Positions 15,587 through 23,976 of a DNA stretch of 64,000 bases are shown piece by piece (within the stretch, counting starts at the first letter, position 1; each line of letters begins with the position of its first letter). The notes beneath the pieces are model-generated. The model was not told where the DNA came from, searched no databases, and saw nothing but the letters and a program-made list of their open reading frames with translations. Both the position numbers and the translations under genes were made by a program. This DNA comes from Streptomyces bluensis (GTDB lineage: Bacteria; Actinomycetota; Actinomycetes; Streptomycetales; Streptomycetaceae). The stretch is taken from contig NZ_BMVM01000011.1 of NCBI RefSeq assembly GCF_014650715.1, positions 222,688 through 286,687 of the forward strand, in the 5' to 3' direction.

Positions 15587-17101
15587 TTACTGCATACGGG
15601 CGTCTGTATCGAACAACGCCAGTTCGTGCGGGTGGAGTTGATGTTGAACGATGAAGCTCCGGCCCGCGACGCGCCACAGTCCGCGCCCGCGGTTGAGGTG
15701 GGCGATGGCCTCGGTCTCCACGCTGGTCAGGCCCAGCAGGGCGGCTGCGGCGTGGAGTTGGTCGGTTTCCTGGCGGTAGATGATGCGGGTGGAGCAGTCG
15801 GCCAGGAGACCCTCGGCGAGCGCACGACCCTGGGAGCCGGCGTCGCCGGCGGTGAGCAGGTCGGACAGCCGGTGGATCACCATCAGGTTGGCGATGCCCA
15901 GGCCGCGGCTCAGCTTCCACTGGGACTGCATGCGCTGGAGGAGCCCGGGGTGGCGCATCAGGCGCCAGGCTTCGTCGTAGACGATCCAGCGCCTGCCGCC
16001 GTGCGGGTCGGTGAGGGCGGATTCCATCCAGGCGCTCGCGCAGGTCATGGCGAGGACGAGGGCGGTGTCGTCGCCGGAGCCGCCGAGCCGGGACAGGTCG
16101 ATGGTCAGCATCGGCGAGCTGGGGTCGAAGGCGACGGTGGAGGGGGCGTCGAACATGCCGGCCAGGTCGCCGTGGACGAGTCGGCGCATGGCGTGGGCGA
16201 GGTCGCGGGCGGCCTCACCGAGCCGTCCGGACATAGTCCCGGCGGCGGCGTCGAGCTGGTCGGGGTTGTTTAGGGTGGCGGCGATATCACCCAGCAGGGG
16301 TGTGCGGTGGATGGTGGCGGCCTGGGCGACGACCGCGTCGAGGGCGACGTCGAGCGCGGTGTGCTCCATCGGCAGCAGGTCGCGGCCCAGGACGGTGCGG
16401 GCGAGGGAGCCGAGCAGGAGCAGTCGGCGTTTGCGGATCTCGCTCGCCCAGTCGGCCTCCGGCACGCCGGCTGGTCGCGGGGCGGCGTCCAGAGGGTTGA
16501 GTTTGCCGGGCAGTCCGGGGCCGAGGGCGATGGAGGTGCCGCCGAGCGCGGAGGCGACGGGGGTCCATTCGCCCTTGGGGTCGCAGGGCACGTAGACGCG
16601 GTAGCCGTGGGCGATGGAGCGCAGGGCGAAGGACTTGGCCAGCGCGCTCTTGCCCTGGCCGATCACTCCGGCGAGCAGGACGTTGGGGTTGGTGAATCCT
16701 TCGAGGCGCCCGTACAACGAGAACGGGTCGAAGGTGAACGATGCCTCGGCGTGGACGTCACGGCCGATGTAGATGCCCTCGGCGCCCAGGCCGCCTTCGG
16801 CGAGGAAGGGATACGCCCCGCTGGCGGTGGCGGTGGTCATGCGGTGCTGCGCCAGCCTCAGCCGTCCGCCGCGGGCGGAGGCGGGTCCGGGACGGCCGCG
16901 GGGCGGGTACAGCGGCGGCGGCATCTGGGGCTCGACAGCCTCGTGGCCGTCCGGGTGGGCGGTAGCTTCGGCGCGGGCCTTGGCGGCGGCTTCGGCGAGT
17001 TGACGGCGTGCGGCTTTGCGGCTGGCCCGGTCGGTGCCGTGCGGGGTGAACAGGGGGGAGGCCGAGGCGCGACGGGCTCGGCGCGCGGGCCGGTGGGTCA
17101 T
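15587..17101 (-). CDS. VirB4-like conjugative ATPase
   Basis: 504 residues from an ATG at 17101. After a charged N-terminal 90 residues comes the ATPase core: Walker A GVIGQGKSALAK (about residue 147), LNPLDAAPRP, then Walker B RRWIVYDEAWRLM and the downstream GIANLMVIHRLSD and RIIYRQETDQ motifs. This is the energising ATPase of a type IV secretion-like mating machine, shorter than Gram-negative VirB4 because the N-terminal half is carried by the SCO6880-like partner at 18268. It would act at the inner face of the membrane. Confidence 0.88.
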   Translation of the reverse strand: MTHRPARRARRASASPLFTPHGTDRASRKAARRQLAEAAAKARAEATAHPDGHEAVEPQMPPPLYPPRGRPGPASARGGRLRLAQHRMTTATASGAYPFLAEGGLGAEGIYIGRDVHAEASFTFDPFSLYGRLEGFTNPNVLLAGVIGQGKSALAKSFALRSIAHGYRVYVPCDPKGEWTPVASALGGTSIALGPGLPGKLNPLDAAPRPAGVPEADWASEIRKRRLLLLGSLARTVLGRDLLPMEHTALDVALDAVVAQAATIHRTPLLGDIAATLNNPDQLDAAAGTMSGRLGEAARDLAHAMRRLVHGDLAGMFDAPSTVAFDPSSPMLTIDLSRLGGSGDDTALVLAMTCASAWMESALTDPHGGRRWIVYDEAWRLMRHPGLLQRMQSQWKLSRGLGIANLMVIHRLSDLLTAGDAGSQGRALAEGLLADCSTRIIYRQETDQLHAAAALLGLTSVETEAIAHLNRGRGLWRVAGRSFIVQHQLHPHELALFDTDARMQ

Positions 17102-17148
17102 GGCGGAGCGGCTTTCACGTGACGGCGTCTGGGTGCGGGGGGTGTGGC

Positions 17149-17691
17149 TCAGACGGCCGGTGAGGCGCTGAACAGGTGCTTCCAGTAGCCCCTGCCGTCG
17201 TTGTTCCAGTCGAGGTGCAGTTCGCCGTCGGCCAGTCCGCGGCTGGAGCCGATCGTGTAGCTGAGGACCGGCGTGGTGTAGCTGTTGTTGTAGTTGGCGT
17301 TGGAGTCGCTGTTTTCCAGCCGCGACTCGATGCCGTGGTAGTTCGCCGACTTCTTCACCGGGTCGGTGCCCGCCTGCGACTTCTTGATCTGGAGCTTGAA
17401 GTACGCGCCGTCGAATATGGAGCTGTCATCGACGTAGCCGTACGCCGGACCGTCCCAGCTGATCTTGGCGTAGGTGTAGACGGTGGAGCCTGAGCGCTTC
17501 GCGCACAGGCGGACCGTGACGTCCCAGTTGTCGGCCCACGGGCCCGAGTACGCCGGGTCGTCGATCGACTTGGTGCTGGTGGTGCACCGGTAGTCGGCTG
17601 CGGCGGCGGGGGAGGCGGTCGCGAGCGCGGCGCTGCCGGCGAGGGCGGCGATGATGGCGGCGGTGGAGGTGGTGCGCTTCAGCTTGTGCAT
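17149..17691 (-). CDS. Secreted hypothetical protein
   Basis: 180 residues from an ATG at 17691 with GAAAGG upstream. A clear Sec signal peptide (MHKLKRTTSTAAIIAALAGS, cleavage after SPAAAA) precedes a beta-rich mature protein with two Cys, DNWDVTVRLCAKRSGS and TYAKISWDGPAYGY. Such proteins are widespread secreted Streptomyces proteins of unknown role. It lies within the conjugation operon between the ATPase and the SCO6880-like gene, so a role at the donor cell surface is a reasonable guess. Confidence 0.8.
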   Translation of the reverse strand: MHKLKRTTSTAAIIAALAGSAALATASPAAAADYRCTTSTKSIDDPAYSGPWADNWDVTVRLCAKRSGSTVYTYAKISWDGPAYGYVDDSSIFDGAYFKLQIKKSQAGTDPVKKSANYHGIESRLENSDSNANYNNSYTTPVLSYTIGSSRGLADGELHLDWNNDGRGYWKHLFSASPAV

Positions 17692-17716
17692 GCAGTGCCC
17701 TTTCGTGGAGCGGGGG

Positions 17717-18175
17717 TTACTGGCTGCAGGTGGTGGCGTGGCCGTGCAGCGGGGTGGTGAGGTCGGTGGGGGTGGTCTTGCGGCGGATCGCGTGGGATGC
17801 CGCCAGGTGCCGCTGGCAGATCGTCAGCACCAGTGGGCCCTGCGGCAGATGCTCGGGCCGGCACTCCTCGGCCGCGGAGCCTTCTCCGTCGTCGGCGGGC
17901 ACGGTGTGGAAGGCGTCGTGGACGGCGGCGGTGGCCTGCCACAACCGCAGGTGAGCGGCGGCCAGATGACGTCCGGCGGCCGGGTGAGGGGGCCGGGTGC
18001 TGTCGGTGAGCTGGTCGAGCAGCTGGTGGGCGGCGGTGAGGTGGGCGTGCAGCGTGTCCAGATGCAGCCGGTCGGCAGGGGCGCCGTGCGAGGTGTGGGC
18101 GCGCGTGTGGTGGCGCAGGCCGACGGTAGCGGCACGGAGGTAGGGGTGTGCGTCAGTGGTGCGGGGTGCGTTCAA
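17717..18175 (-). CDS. Hypothetical His-rich helical protein
   Basis: 152 residues from a TTG at 18175 with AAGGA upstream. Sequence RAATVGLRHHTRAHTSH, TLHAHLTAAHQLLDQL and HLAAAHLRLWQATAAVH gives a helical protein with about 20 histidines; near the C-terminus TICQRHLAASHAIRRKT. The histidines may reflect composition rather than metal binding. No family recognised. Confidence 0.65.
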   Translation of the reverse strand: MNAPRTTDAHPYLRAATVGLRHHTRAHTSHGAPADRLHLDTLHAHLTAAHQLLDQLTDSTRPPHPAAGRHLAAAHLRLWQATAAVHDAFHTVPADDGEGSAAEECRPEHLPQGPLVLTICQRHLAASHAIRRKTTPTDLTTPLHGHATTCSQ

Positions 18176-18267
18176 AGGGGTCCTTGGTGCCGCAGAACGG
18201 CACGTTCATCGCGGGCGGGAGCGGGGCCCGGGAGCGAGGTGATCGTCATCAGCAACGGGGTGGGGTG

Positions 18268-19740
18268 TCACAGCGCCGTGCGGGCGAGCGGTAGGGCGGC
18301 AAGGGTGAATGCGTCGGGCTGCTGGTAGTACAGCCGTCGCAGGTCGACCTGGGCGGTGACGGCGGCGGTCTCGATCTGCGCGCACGCGGCGTCGAGGGCG
18401 GCGTCGGTGTCGGCGCTGACGGTGAGCAGCCCGGTTAGAGCGACGTCGGCATGGCCGGCGATCAACTGCCGCTCACGGACCTTGACGTCCGCATACTCGA
18501 CGGAGTCGGCCTCGGAATCCACTTGTCCGCGGCGGGCGCGTTCGTTGGCGTCGGCGATGATGGCAGCCTTCTTGCGCTGGACGTCGCGCAGCGCGGACTC
18601 GAGTCCCTGGGGCACGTATATAAGGGACAGGCTGCGGCGCACCCCGGCGGTGAACATCAGCCCGTGCAGGAAGCCGGGGGTGGTCTCGGTGCGGGGCCAG
18701 TTCTCGATCCAGTAGGTGGCGTGGCGGGCGCTGCCGGTGCCGAGGCGGTCGTACTCCTCGACCTGGACGACGGGCCCGGCCGCAGCAGGCTCGGCCTCGG
18801 CCCGCCCGGTCGGCGACCACTGCTGGAGGGCGGAGAGGGCGTGGGGGTCGTAGGCGGTGCGGATGACCGCGGCGATCTCCCGTGCGTCGAGCCAGCCGGT
18901 CACCATCAGTCCCGCGCTGCGTGCGGCGAGCGCGATGGCCGAGGTGGTCTGCTCCATGACCGTGAATGCGCCCGGTAGTCCGCCGCCGGCTTGGCTGATG
19001 AGGCGCTTGGCGGCTTTGAGGTCCAGGGAGATGGCGAGGTATGCCTCGTGTGGGGCGGCGGCCGGGCCGGCGGAGGCGACCAGTTCGGAGTAGATCTGTC
19101 CGGCGACGGGGGTGTCGGAGTGGCCGTGCTGGGCCCAGTGGCGGGCGAGGGTGTCGCCGGAGTCAGGGACGGTGCGTTCCAGGACCTGCACGGTGGCGAC
19201 GTGTGAGGTGCGGGCGATGCCGGCCAGAGCCCTGCCCCAGCCCGTCACGTTCGAGTTCTGCGCGGCGGGGTCGAGCAGGGCGAACGCGCGGGAGGAGACC
19301 CGGGCGATGGCGGTGAGGGTCTGGTGGTGTGGGTCGTGGATAGCGGCAGCCTGGTTGACGGAGTCGCCCGGGGTGACGACCTTCAACGAGGCAGCGGTGC
19401 CCGGCAGGTGCAGCACGCCGTCCTGGCGGGGCCGGGAGACCGGGCGGGCCAGCCACAGCGTCTGGCCGGTGCGGCGGCGGTGGGCGTAGCGGGCGACGAT
19501 CGGAGCCCAGTTGATCAGGGATTGGCCGTTGCGGCGGATGGCGACCAGGGCGGCGACGATCGCCCACAGAGGGGTCAGCGTGATCGCGCCGAGCAGCCCG
19601 GTGGTCACCACCGTGATGAGCAGCAGGGCCAACGCGGCAGAGACGAGTAGGAGTTGGGGGAGGGAGAGGCCGAGGAGGATGCCGCGCCTGGAGCGGTGCG
19701 GGAATTTGACCGTGAGCGGGGAGACGGAGAGTTCAGACAA
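18268..19740 (-). CDS. SCO6880-like conjugation protein
   Basis: About 490 residues from a TTG at 19740 (GTG at 19791 possible). The N-terminus is cytoplasmic and basic (KFPHRSRRGILLGLSLP), followed by two membrane segments, LLLVSAALALLLITVV and TPLWAIVAALVAI, then a long soluble region with AIARVSSRAFALLDPA, LPGAFTVMEQTTSAIAL and a C-terminal VSADTDAALDAACAQIE. This matches the SCO6880 family, thought to supply the N-terminal VirB4-like and PrgI-like parts of actinomycete type IV machines. It sits between SCO6881-like and VirB4-like genes as expected. Confidence 0.78.
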   Translation of the reverse strand: MSELSVSPLTVKFPHRSRRGILLGLSLPQLLLVSAALALLLITVVTTGLLGAITLTPLWAIVAALVAIRRNGQSLINWAPIVARYAHRRRTGQTLWLARPVSRPRQDGVLHLPGTAASLKVVTPGDSVNQAAAIHDPHHQTLTAIARVSSRAFALLDPAAQNSNVTGWGRALAGIARTSHVATVQVLERTVPDSGDTLARHWAQHGHSDTPVAGQIYSELVASAGPAAAPHEAYLAISLDLKAAKRLISQAGGGLPGAFTVMEQTTSAIALAARSAGLMVTGWLDAREIAAVIRTAYDPHALSALQQWSPTGRAEAEPAAAGPVVQVEEYDRLGTGSARHATYWIENWPRTETTPGFLHGLMFTAGVRRSLSLIYVPQGLESALRDVQRKKAAIIADANERARRGQVDSEADSVEYADVKVRERQLIAGHADVALTGLLTVSADTDAALDAACAQIETAAVTAQVDLRRLYYQQPDAFTLAALPLARTAL

Positions 19741-19827
19741 GAGCCGGTTTCCGGTGAGGCGCGGGGCGGGGCCGGGACGGCATGCCAACACGCGGAGTGC
19801 GGGGCGCCGTCCCGGCGGGGGGATGGG

Positions 19828-21195
19828 TCACAGGCCGGTGGGCGGAGGCGGCGGTGTGCCGGTTGTGGCCGTACTCGTGGAGTTCGGGGCCGGCGGAGAG
19901 CCCTGCGGCGGCGGGGCGGAGGCGTTGGTGGGGGGTGCGGACATGAACCCGCTGCCCTGACCGGTGGATCCGCCACCGGACCCGCCGGGCCCGGGCGTGC
20001 CGCCGAGGTGGCCGCTGGTGTCGTCGCGCGGGCTGGTCGGCGCGGGCTGCACCGCCTTCTCCAGGCCGCTCTTGATTCCCTGGCCTCCGGACGACGGCGT
20101 TGTGGAGCTGCTGCCGCCTTCTTTGCCGGTGTCTGGCGTGGGGGTGGTGGCGATGTCGCCGGGGAAGCCGCCCGGCACGGCATCCGGGCCCTGAGGAGCG
20201 GCACCCGCTCCGGCCGCCGCACCACCTGTTCCGGCGGTGGCGATCGCGGCGGCGGCCTTGCGTCCGGCGCGTTCGGCGTGCTGGCGGGCGATCTGCGCGC
20301 CCGCGCCGCCGGAGCGGTGCAGCGTCTCGGCGTCCGAGCCTTCGGAGGCGGCCCAGTGCACGAACTTGAACGTCGCGTACGGGCACAACAGCACCAGGGC
20401 CATGATGACGATGCCGGCCATGACGTCGGCGAGGGCGGCTATGCCGTCCTTGGCCTCGGTCTTGCCCATCGCCGCGATACCGAGCACGAAGATCACGGTC
20501 ATCAGGAGCTTGGAGACGACCAGGGTGGCGGTGGCCTCGATCCAGCCCTTGCGCCAGCGTCGCGCGACCTCCCAGCCGCCGCCGGCTCCGGCGAAGACGG
20601 CGAGGGTGACCATGACGAGGATGCCGACCTTGCGGACCATCATGACGCACCAGTAGAGGAAGGCGCCGATGGCGGCGCCGACGCCGACGAAGACCGTGAC
20701 CAGCCAGCCCAGGCCGGACAGGGAGGCGATCTGGCCCACCTTGACGATGCGCCGCACCGCCGTGGCGATGTCCAGGTTGGCGGCTTTGAACAGGCCGTCT
20801 GAGAGGGCGTCGACGACTTCGATGGCGACGGTGGTGAAAGCGATCGCCGTGAAGGCGAACAGGACGCCGGTGGCGGTGCCGGTGAACGCCTGGGTGAGGG
20901 CCTGCCCGTCGCGGCGGATCGCGGCACGCACGAGCTGGGCGCAGAAGGTGGCGACGAGGACGATCAGGCCGATCGGCAGGATCATCTCGTAGTTGTCGCG
21001 GAACCAGCCGGCGTTCAGGTCGACCTTGGTGGTGGTGTTGACCGCCTCGGCGGCCAGGTCGGCAGCGGCTGCCGCGAGTTCGCCGGCGCTCTTGGCCATC
21101 CAGTTGCCGATGGCCTCGCCGGGGTTGGAAGCGAAGTCGACCGCATCGCCGACGGCGCAGAGTTTGTCCGCGAGGGGGAGGTCACAGAAGCCCAA
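19828..21195 (-). CDS. SCO6881/VirB6-like polytopic membrane protein
   Basis: 455 residues from a TTG at 21195 with AGGAGG upstream. N-terminal MGFCDLPLADKLCAVG and TTTKVDLNAGWFRDNYEM fit the SCO6881 family. Five or more membrane segments follow (ILPIGLIVLVATFCAQLV, GVLFAFTAIAFTTVAIEV, GWLVTVFVGVGAAIGAFLY, VGILVMVTLAVFAGAG, IVIMALVLLCPYATF), then a 150-residue Gly/Pro/Ser-rich soluble tail. VirB6/TrbL-type proteins form the inner-membrane channel of mating machines. Confidence 0.8.
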   Translation of the reverse strand: MGFCDLPLADKLCAVGDAVDFASNPGEAIGNWMAKSAGELAAAAADLAAEAVNTTTKVDLNAGWFRDNYEMILPIGLIVLVATFCAQLVRAAIRRDGQALTQAFTGTATGVLFAFTAIAFTTVAIEVVDALSDGLFKAANLDIATAVRRIVKVGQIASLSGLGWLVTVFVGVGAAIGAFLYWCVMMVRKVGILVMVTLAVFAGAGGGWEVARRWRKGWIEATATLVVSKLLMTVIFVLGIAAMGKTEAKDGIAALADVMAGIVIMALVLLCPYATFKFVHWAASEGSDAETLHRSGGAGAQIARQHAERAGRKAAAAIATAGTGGAAAGAGAAPQGPDAVPGGFPGDIATTPTPDTGKEGGSSSTTPSSGGQGIKSGLEKAVQPAPTSPRDDTSGHLGGTPGPGGSGGGSTGQGSGFMSAPPTNASAPPPQGSPPAPNSTSTATTGTPPPPPTGL

Positions 21196-21236
21196 AGGGA
21201 AGTCACCCCTCCTTTCTCAGGTGGGCTCGGGGCACG

Positions 21237-21920
21237 TCAGGGCACGACGCGGGGAGCGATGGAGACCAGGGAGCAGTTCGCGTTGGGGCGGCACTGCACA
21301 GCGAGGGTGATCGAGCGGTCCTCGGCGCCGGCACCGCCCTGCTTCCAGGCGATCTGTTGATTGCCGGTGACGGTGACGGCGTAGATATACGCTTCGGTAA
21401 TCGCGTCAGGGTCGTCGGCCAGGGCCTGCTTGAACGCCGAGGGGTAGTGGGCCTCGGACACGGTGACGGTGGCGTACTGGTCCTGGTCGGCCATCCGCGA
21501 CCACAGCACCGGATCCGGCACCTGCGCGGCGATCGACGCCCAGTCGGCGTACTTGGTCTCCGCCGTCAGCCACGCCTTCATCCCGGCGAGCTGCTCACTG
21601 CGGCTGGTGGACCGGGTGTCGTATGACCACACCATCGCGGCGGCTGACTTGGCGAACGCGACCGGGTCCGCGAGCGGCGGAGGCTTGGCCACCGAACCGG
21701 CCCCGGCCGACGCCGTCGGACCGGCGGACGCCGAGGCTGTGCTGCTTGCTCCGGTCGGAGTGCGGGTGTGGCTGGCGCTGTTGCTGGTGCGCCCGGTGAG
21801 CAGGGCCACGGTGACGGCGAGGGCGAGCAGCACGGTGAGGCCGAGCGCGATGACCGTGATGCGCTGTCGGGTGGACCAGCCGAGGCCGTAGCCGGACAGG
21901 GAGGGAAATCGTTTCGGCAT
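21237..21920 (-). CDS. VirB8-like conjugation protein
   Basis: 227 residues from an ATG at 21920 that overlaps the upstream stop. A short basic cytoplasmic head is followed by one membrane helix (ITVIALGLTVLLALAVTVALL), a Ser/Thr/Ala linker, and a C-terminal domain with AFAKSAAAMVWSYDTR, KYADWASIAAQVPDP and RSITLAVQCRPNANCSL. The layout and position fit the NTF2-like VirB8/TcpC group that nucleates the mating channel; the assignment rests on architecture and context rather than a diagnostic motif. Confidence 0.6.
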   Translation of the reverse strand: MPKRFPSLSGYGLGWSTRQRITVIALGLTVLLALAVTVALLTGRTSNSASHTRTPTGASSTASASAGPTASAGAGSVAKPPPLADPVAFAKSAAAMVWSYDTRSTSRSEQLAGMKAWLTAETKYADWASIAAQVPDPVLWSRMADQDQYATVTVSEAHYPSAFKQALADDPDAITEAYIYAVTVTGNQQIAWKQGGAGAEDRSITLAVQCRPNANCSLVSIAPRVVP

Positions 21921-22228
21921 CAGTGGACTTGCGACCCCAGGGCGGAGAAGAACGCGACGATGCCGTTGGCAGCGCCGAGGCCGAGGGCGGCGCCGGCCGA
22001 GACGACGGCGCCCTTCTTGCCGTTGGCCTCGGCCTGGTGGCCGCCGGTGTGGTGGCCCCAGGCCCACACGCCGAGCGAGACGGCGAGCGCGCCGACCACG
22101 GCGACGATTGCGAACAGATTGATCGAGTTAACGACGTTCTTCAGCACGGCCAGGCCAGGCAGGCCACCGCCCGAGGGCGTGATGCCGGGGTCGTAGGCCA
22201 GGTACTGCACGGTGTCGAGCAGATGCAA
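21920..22228 (-). CDS. Small two-helix membrane protein, pilin/VirB2-like position
   Basis: 102 residues from a TTG at 22228 with AGGAG five bases upstream. Two hydrophobic segments (INLFAIVAVVGALAVSLGVW and AVVSAGAALGLGAANGIVA) are joined by a charged loop, GHHTGGHQAEANGKKG. The size and topology resemble VirB2/TrbC-type subunits or the small TMs found next to VirB6 in Gram-positive machines. The 208 bases upstream (22229-22436) hold no other gene. Confidence 0.6.
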   Translation of the reverse strand: MHLLDTVQYLAYDPGITPSGGGLPGLAVLKNVVNSINLFAIVAVVGALAVSLGVWAWGHHTGGHQAEANGKKGAVVSAGAALGLGAANGIVAFFSALGSQVH

Positions 22229-22436
22229 AGGTGCTCCTAGCGCGCGCCGAAGCGACGCGCGAATGACAAGAGAAGGGGGGAGGGAAGCGGACAAGCGGCT
22301 CGGTCCTGCCGATGGGCCGTCTCCAGGGGAGTGAGGGAGAGGCTCAGGGGCGGCACCCCGCCCATGCGCCGGGGCCAGTCGTGCCGGTGCTGCGCTGGTG
22401 AGGCGAGCATGCGGGGCTGCGCGCCCCAGCCTGCAG

Positions 22437-23546
22437 TCAGATGACGCGGCGGGCGGCGAGGATGTCCCAGTCCGCCAGCGGCGTGATTCGAACAGGCTTG
22501 CCGGTGCGGGGTGCCTCGATTGCGAGACCTGAGCCGATATACATGCCGACGTGCTCGGGGCGGTCGCCCGTGCCGCGGGAGAAGATCAGGTCGCCGGGCT
22601 TCAGCGCTTTGGGGGAGACGGCCTTGCCCTCGTTGACCTGCGTGTACGTGGTGCGGGTGAGCGTGATGCCGGCGTGTACGTACGCCTGCTGGGTCAGAGA
22701 GCTGCAGTCGCAGCGGCCCATCGGGTCCGGGCCGTGCGGCGCGGTGCAGGTGCCGCCCCACTGGTACATCGTGCCGAGCTGCGCCGTCGCCCACTCGATC
22801 GCCTTGCGCGCCTTCGGATCGGCGTCCTTGGGGATCGAGTAGCCCTTGGGCACGGAGCCTTCGGGGATGGTGCCGTACCCGGAGCCGTCCTCGATCGCCG
22901 TGCAGGACGCGGTGCTGGAGGTGGTGTCCGTGTCCGTGCTGGAGGCGTCCGGGAAGGTGGGGGCGATCGCCTTTTGCAGGGCGGTCGCCAGGGGTTCCCA
23001 CTGCGCGTAGGCGTCCGGGTAGGCGGAGTGCTGCACGGCTTGGGCGGCCTGGGTGACGGTCATTTGCTGCCAGCCGTCCACCGCGAGCAGGTGCTTGTAG
23101 AACTGTGTGGAGGCATAGACGGGGTCGTGAATCTCTTCGGCGGTGCCCCAGCCCTGGCTCGGGCGCTGCTGGAACAGGCCGAGCGAGTCGCGGTCGCCGG
23201 AGCTGAGGTTGCGAAGCCGTGATTCCTGCATCGCGGTGGCGAGCGCGATGATCTGGCCCTTCTTCGGCACGTTCAGGCTGATCCCGGTGGCCACGATGGT
23301 GCGGGCGTTGGGGATCTGCTCCTCGGGCAGGGACAGGCCCTCGACGTGGACGTCCTTGGCGGACGCGCCGTTGAGGATCTTGGTGACCTGCTCGACGACG
23401 GCGTCGGTGTCGACGTCGCCCATGCAAGCGAAGGACGAGTAGGTGGTCTGCGCGGCCTCGCTGGAGCTGGCCATCAGCATGGCCGTGCCGGCGAGGAGGA
23501 AGGGGGAGAGGACGAAGACGCCGATGCCGGCGGCTATGCCCTTCAA
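22437..23546 (-). CDS. Lytic transglycosylase + NlpC/P60 wall hydrolase
   Basis: 369 residues from a TTG at 23546. An N-terminal membrane anchor or signal (IGVFVLSPFLLAGTAMLM) is followed by an SLT-like lysozyme domain (QIIALATAMQESRLRNL, GDRDSLGLFQQRP, with the catalytic Glu in QESR) and, from about residue 235, an NlpC/P60 peptidase with GRCDCSSLTQQAYVHAG (catalytic Cys) and PEHVGMYIGSG (His). This is the standard VirB1-like enzyme of Gram-positive conjugation, opening peptidoglycan for the channel. It is the first large gene of the operon. Confidence 0.92.
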   Translation of the reverse strand: MKGIAAGIGVFVLSPFLLAGTAMLMASSSEAAQTTYSSFACMGDVDTDAVVEQVTKILNGASAKDVHVEGLSLPEEQIPNARTIVATGISLNVPKKGQIIALATAMQESRLRNLSSGDRDSLGLFQQRPSQGWGTAEEIHDPVYASTQFYKHLLAVDGWQQMTVTQAAQAVQHSAYPDAYAQWEPLATALQKAIAPTFPDASSTDTDTTSSTASCTAIEDGSGYGTIPEGSVPKGYSIPKDADPKARKAIEWATAQLGTMYQWGGTCTAPHGPDPMGRCDCSSLTQQAYVHAGITLTRTTYTQVNEGKAVSPKALKPGDLIFSRGTGDRPEHVGMYIGSGLAIEAPRTGKPVRITPLADWDILAARRVI

Positions 23547-23623
23547 TCCGGCTGGCCTTCCGGCGGACGGCTATGGTCCGGCGGCGGGCCGCCTGTGGGC
23601 AGGGGAAGGTAGAGCGATGTCAA
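23543..23623 (-). CDS. Possible 26-residue leader peptide
   Basis: TTG at 23623 with AAGGA five bases upstream opens a short frame, TSLYLPLPTGGPPPDH, whose TGA overlaps the TTG of the wall-hydrolase gene (TTGA). The coupling suggests a translated leader for the conjugation operon. It is too short to judge by sequence alone. Confidence 0.4.
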   Translation of the reverse strand: MTSLYLPLPTGGPPPDHSRPPEGQPD

Positions 23624-23845
23624 CGGGGTCCTTGGAAGCGAAGCCCTGGCCGCGCCTACGCAGGAGTGGGGCGGGCGGCCGGACTGGGCGAATCGGGATG
23701 CCTGCGCAACAGGGCGAGTTGCACCTCACGCCGTTGCGGGGTGTTGGATCAGGTGTGCCGGGACAGGGGGAACCTCCACGAGGGCTGGGGAGGGGAGTGG
23801 GCCAACGGCGGTCTCCGCCGGGCAGTCCCTAAACAGTAAGGGCGG

Positions 23846-23933
23846 ATCCCCGGTTGTCGAAATCGTTCGTGATCAAGGCTTGATTCCGGGGATTTTGGCG
23901 GCGATAGCGCTCAACCGGGGATCGTGCCCTACA
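23846..23933 (-). promoter_or_regulatory. Hairpin promoter P5 with expanded loop (minus-directed)
   Basis: Minus strand: TGTAGG (23933-23928), five bases, arm ATCCCCGGTT (23922-23913), 57 bases, arm AACCGGGGAT (23855-23846). The other four sites have 5 bases between the arms. The extra stretch contains a further half-site (CCGGGGAT on the plus strand, 23886-23893) and a small palindrome ATCAAGCCTTGAT. It would drive the conjugation operon. The rest of 23624-23976 shows no gene. Confidence 0.6.
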
Positions 23934-23976
23934 GTTTTGCTCCCTCCCCCTCGTACCCCCCTTCCGTCGGCGGGCC

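Noticed and set aside
15587..17101. FtsK/TraB-type translocase of classic Streptomyces plasmids
   Set aside because: Motif order and neighbours (SCO6880, SCO6881, VirB8-like, NlpC) fit VirB4 of a type IV machine; no TraB-like gene is seen.
19828..20700. Long plus-strand frames opposite the SCO6881-like gene
   Set aside because: GC-rich antisense shadows; the minus frame has clear membrane helices and family motifs.
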